DNA from: Candidatus Aminicenantota bacterium
GTDB lineage: Bacteria > Acidobacteriota > Aminicenantia > Aminicenantales > UBA8522
Reading direction: 5' to 3'
DNA: 5,723 bases
Assembly: GCA_016934895.1 (NCBI GenBank)
Contig: JAFGRZ010000329.1
Coordinates: forward strand, 1 to 5,723
In this document: positions 5,483-5,723 of the stretch, piece by piece
How positions within the stretch are numbered: the stretch's first letter is position 1
Layout of the letters: each line of letters starts with the position of its first letter
The notes under the pieces: model-generated
Told to the model about the DNA's origin: nothing
Database searches by the model: none
What the model saw: only the letters and a program-made list of their open reading frames with translations
Program-made: the position numbers and the translations under genes

Positions 5483-5661
5483 GACGTTACCTCCCTCCTC
5501 TCCCACCCGATAGGCGTCCGCTTCGATGACGGTGGCGCGATAAACAGGGCCAGCGCCGCCACTCCGACCTCCGGAAATTTCCCCAAGAAAATGGCGATGC
5601 ATCCGATCAACAGCAGAATTCCAGACCCGAGCACCGCAATTTGGCTAAAGGCGATATTCAT
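5479..5661 (-). CDS. Small membrane protein of unknown function (60 aa)
   Basis: The protein has a hydrophobic helix at about residues 8-27 (V-L-G-S-G-I-L-L-L-I-G-C-I-A-I-F-L) and a second apolar stretch at about 31-43 ending in A-P-P, then a polar basic tail, so one or two membrane passes are likely. An AGGAGG Shine-Dalgarno (5675-5670) sits 8 nt before the ATG at 5661, strongly supporting translation. Its stop codon overlaps the start of the 151-aa membrane protein by ATGA. No family was recognised; a small subunit or partner of the downstream protein is a reasonable inference. Confidence 0.65.
   Translation of the reverse strand: MNIAFSQIAVLGSGILLLIGCIAIFLGKFPEVGVAALALFIAPPSSKRTPIGWERREVTS
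5490..5498 (-). promoter_or_regulatory. Ribosome binding site fixing the start of the 151-aa membrane protein
   Basis: GGAGGGAGG on the minus strand contains two overlapping GGAGG cores, the nearer one 7 nt before the ATG at 5482. It lies inside the 60-aa gene and decides against the longer 191-residue reading of the downstream protein. Confidence 0.75.
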
Positions 5662-5664
5662 CGC

Positions 5665-5723
5665 TCATCCCTCCTGGCGCACATTCCATCCGGCCGGCTC
5701 ACGATACCATGCGCCGGCCGGAG
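5665..5723 (-). CDS. 3' end of an unidentified upstream gene, truncated by the window edge
   Basis: On the minus strand a frame open from the window edge ends at TGA (5667-5665), 3 nt before the ATG of the 60-aa gene. Its last 18 residues (P-A-G-A-W-Y-R-E-P-A-G-W-N-V-R-Q-E-G) look like a real protein end. A second open frame ends at a TGA overlapping that ATG (5660-5658) and cannot be excluded. Either would make an upstream member of the same operon. The segment is too short to identify a family. Confidence 0.35.
   Translation of the reverse strand, partial: PAGAWYREPAGWNVRQEG
5689..5722. repeat. Perfect 10-bp inverted repeat at the right edge
   Basis: TCCGGCCGGC (5689-5698) and GCCGGCCGGA (5713-5722) are exact reverse complements separated by 14 nt. 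It could fold into a stable hairpin in RNA just upstream of the 60-aa gene, or simply reflect codon choice in the tail of the upstream gene. There is no T-tract. Confidence 0.5.

Noticed and set aside
5483..5602. N-terminal extension of the 151-aa membrane protein to an ATG at 5602
   Set aside because: The added 40 residues are polar and glycine-rich, overlap the 60-aa gene, and the internal ATG at 5482 has a far better ribosome binding site.

Overview
This is a 5.7 kb bacterial chromosomal segment of moderately high GC content. There are three signs of lineage: a long TolB/PD40-type beta-propeller protein ending in a D-V-W-V-M-R-N-F-L-P tail, a putatively exported esterase-like hydrolase, and short repeats built around GGGGTCAGGTCT. 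Together they suggest an Acidobacteriota- or Aminicenantes-like environmental bacterium. That placement is inference from protein style; there is no rRNA or marker gene here.

Layout from left to right. (1) nt 2-1870, plus strand: the 3' part of a gene with a TPR-like tail followed by about twelve PD40 repeats. (2) nt 1887-1956: first copy of a 65-nt repeat (R1). (3) nt 1978-2743, minus strand: a two-gene toxin-antitoxin module, antitoxin first. The antitoxin is unusual: an N-terminal winged-helix-like domain (DUF7669-like) is fused to a HicB-like domain. The HicA toxin gene overlaps its end by 14 nt. A strong promoter with three copies of an 11-bp near-palindrome lies just upstream. (4) nt 2823-2861: diverged repeat copy (R2) in the divergent intergenic region. 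(5) nt 2950-4710, plus strand: an exported, possibly lipid-anchored alpha/beta-hydrolase with its own sigma70-type promoter. (6) nt 4711-5026: a convergent intergenic region holding a hairpin, a possible decayed coding fragment and an inverted pair of the same repeat (R4 inverted, R3 direct). (7) nt 5027-5723, minus strand: the end of a compact operon with the tail of an unidentified gene, a 60-aa membrane peptide gene and a 151-aa five-helix membrane protein gene, the last two joined by an ATGA overlap.

The genes do not form one pathway. The window reads as four independent transcription units, and every boundary between them carries a copy of the same repeat. R1 and R2 bracket the toxin-antitoxin module as direct repeats, and R2 and R4/R3 bracket the hydrolase gene. 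The best leads are the domain-swapped HicB antitoxin with its operator array, and the repeat family as a possible non-autonomous mobile (REP/RAYT- or MITE-like) element.
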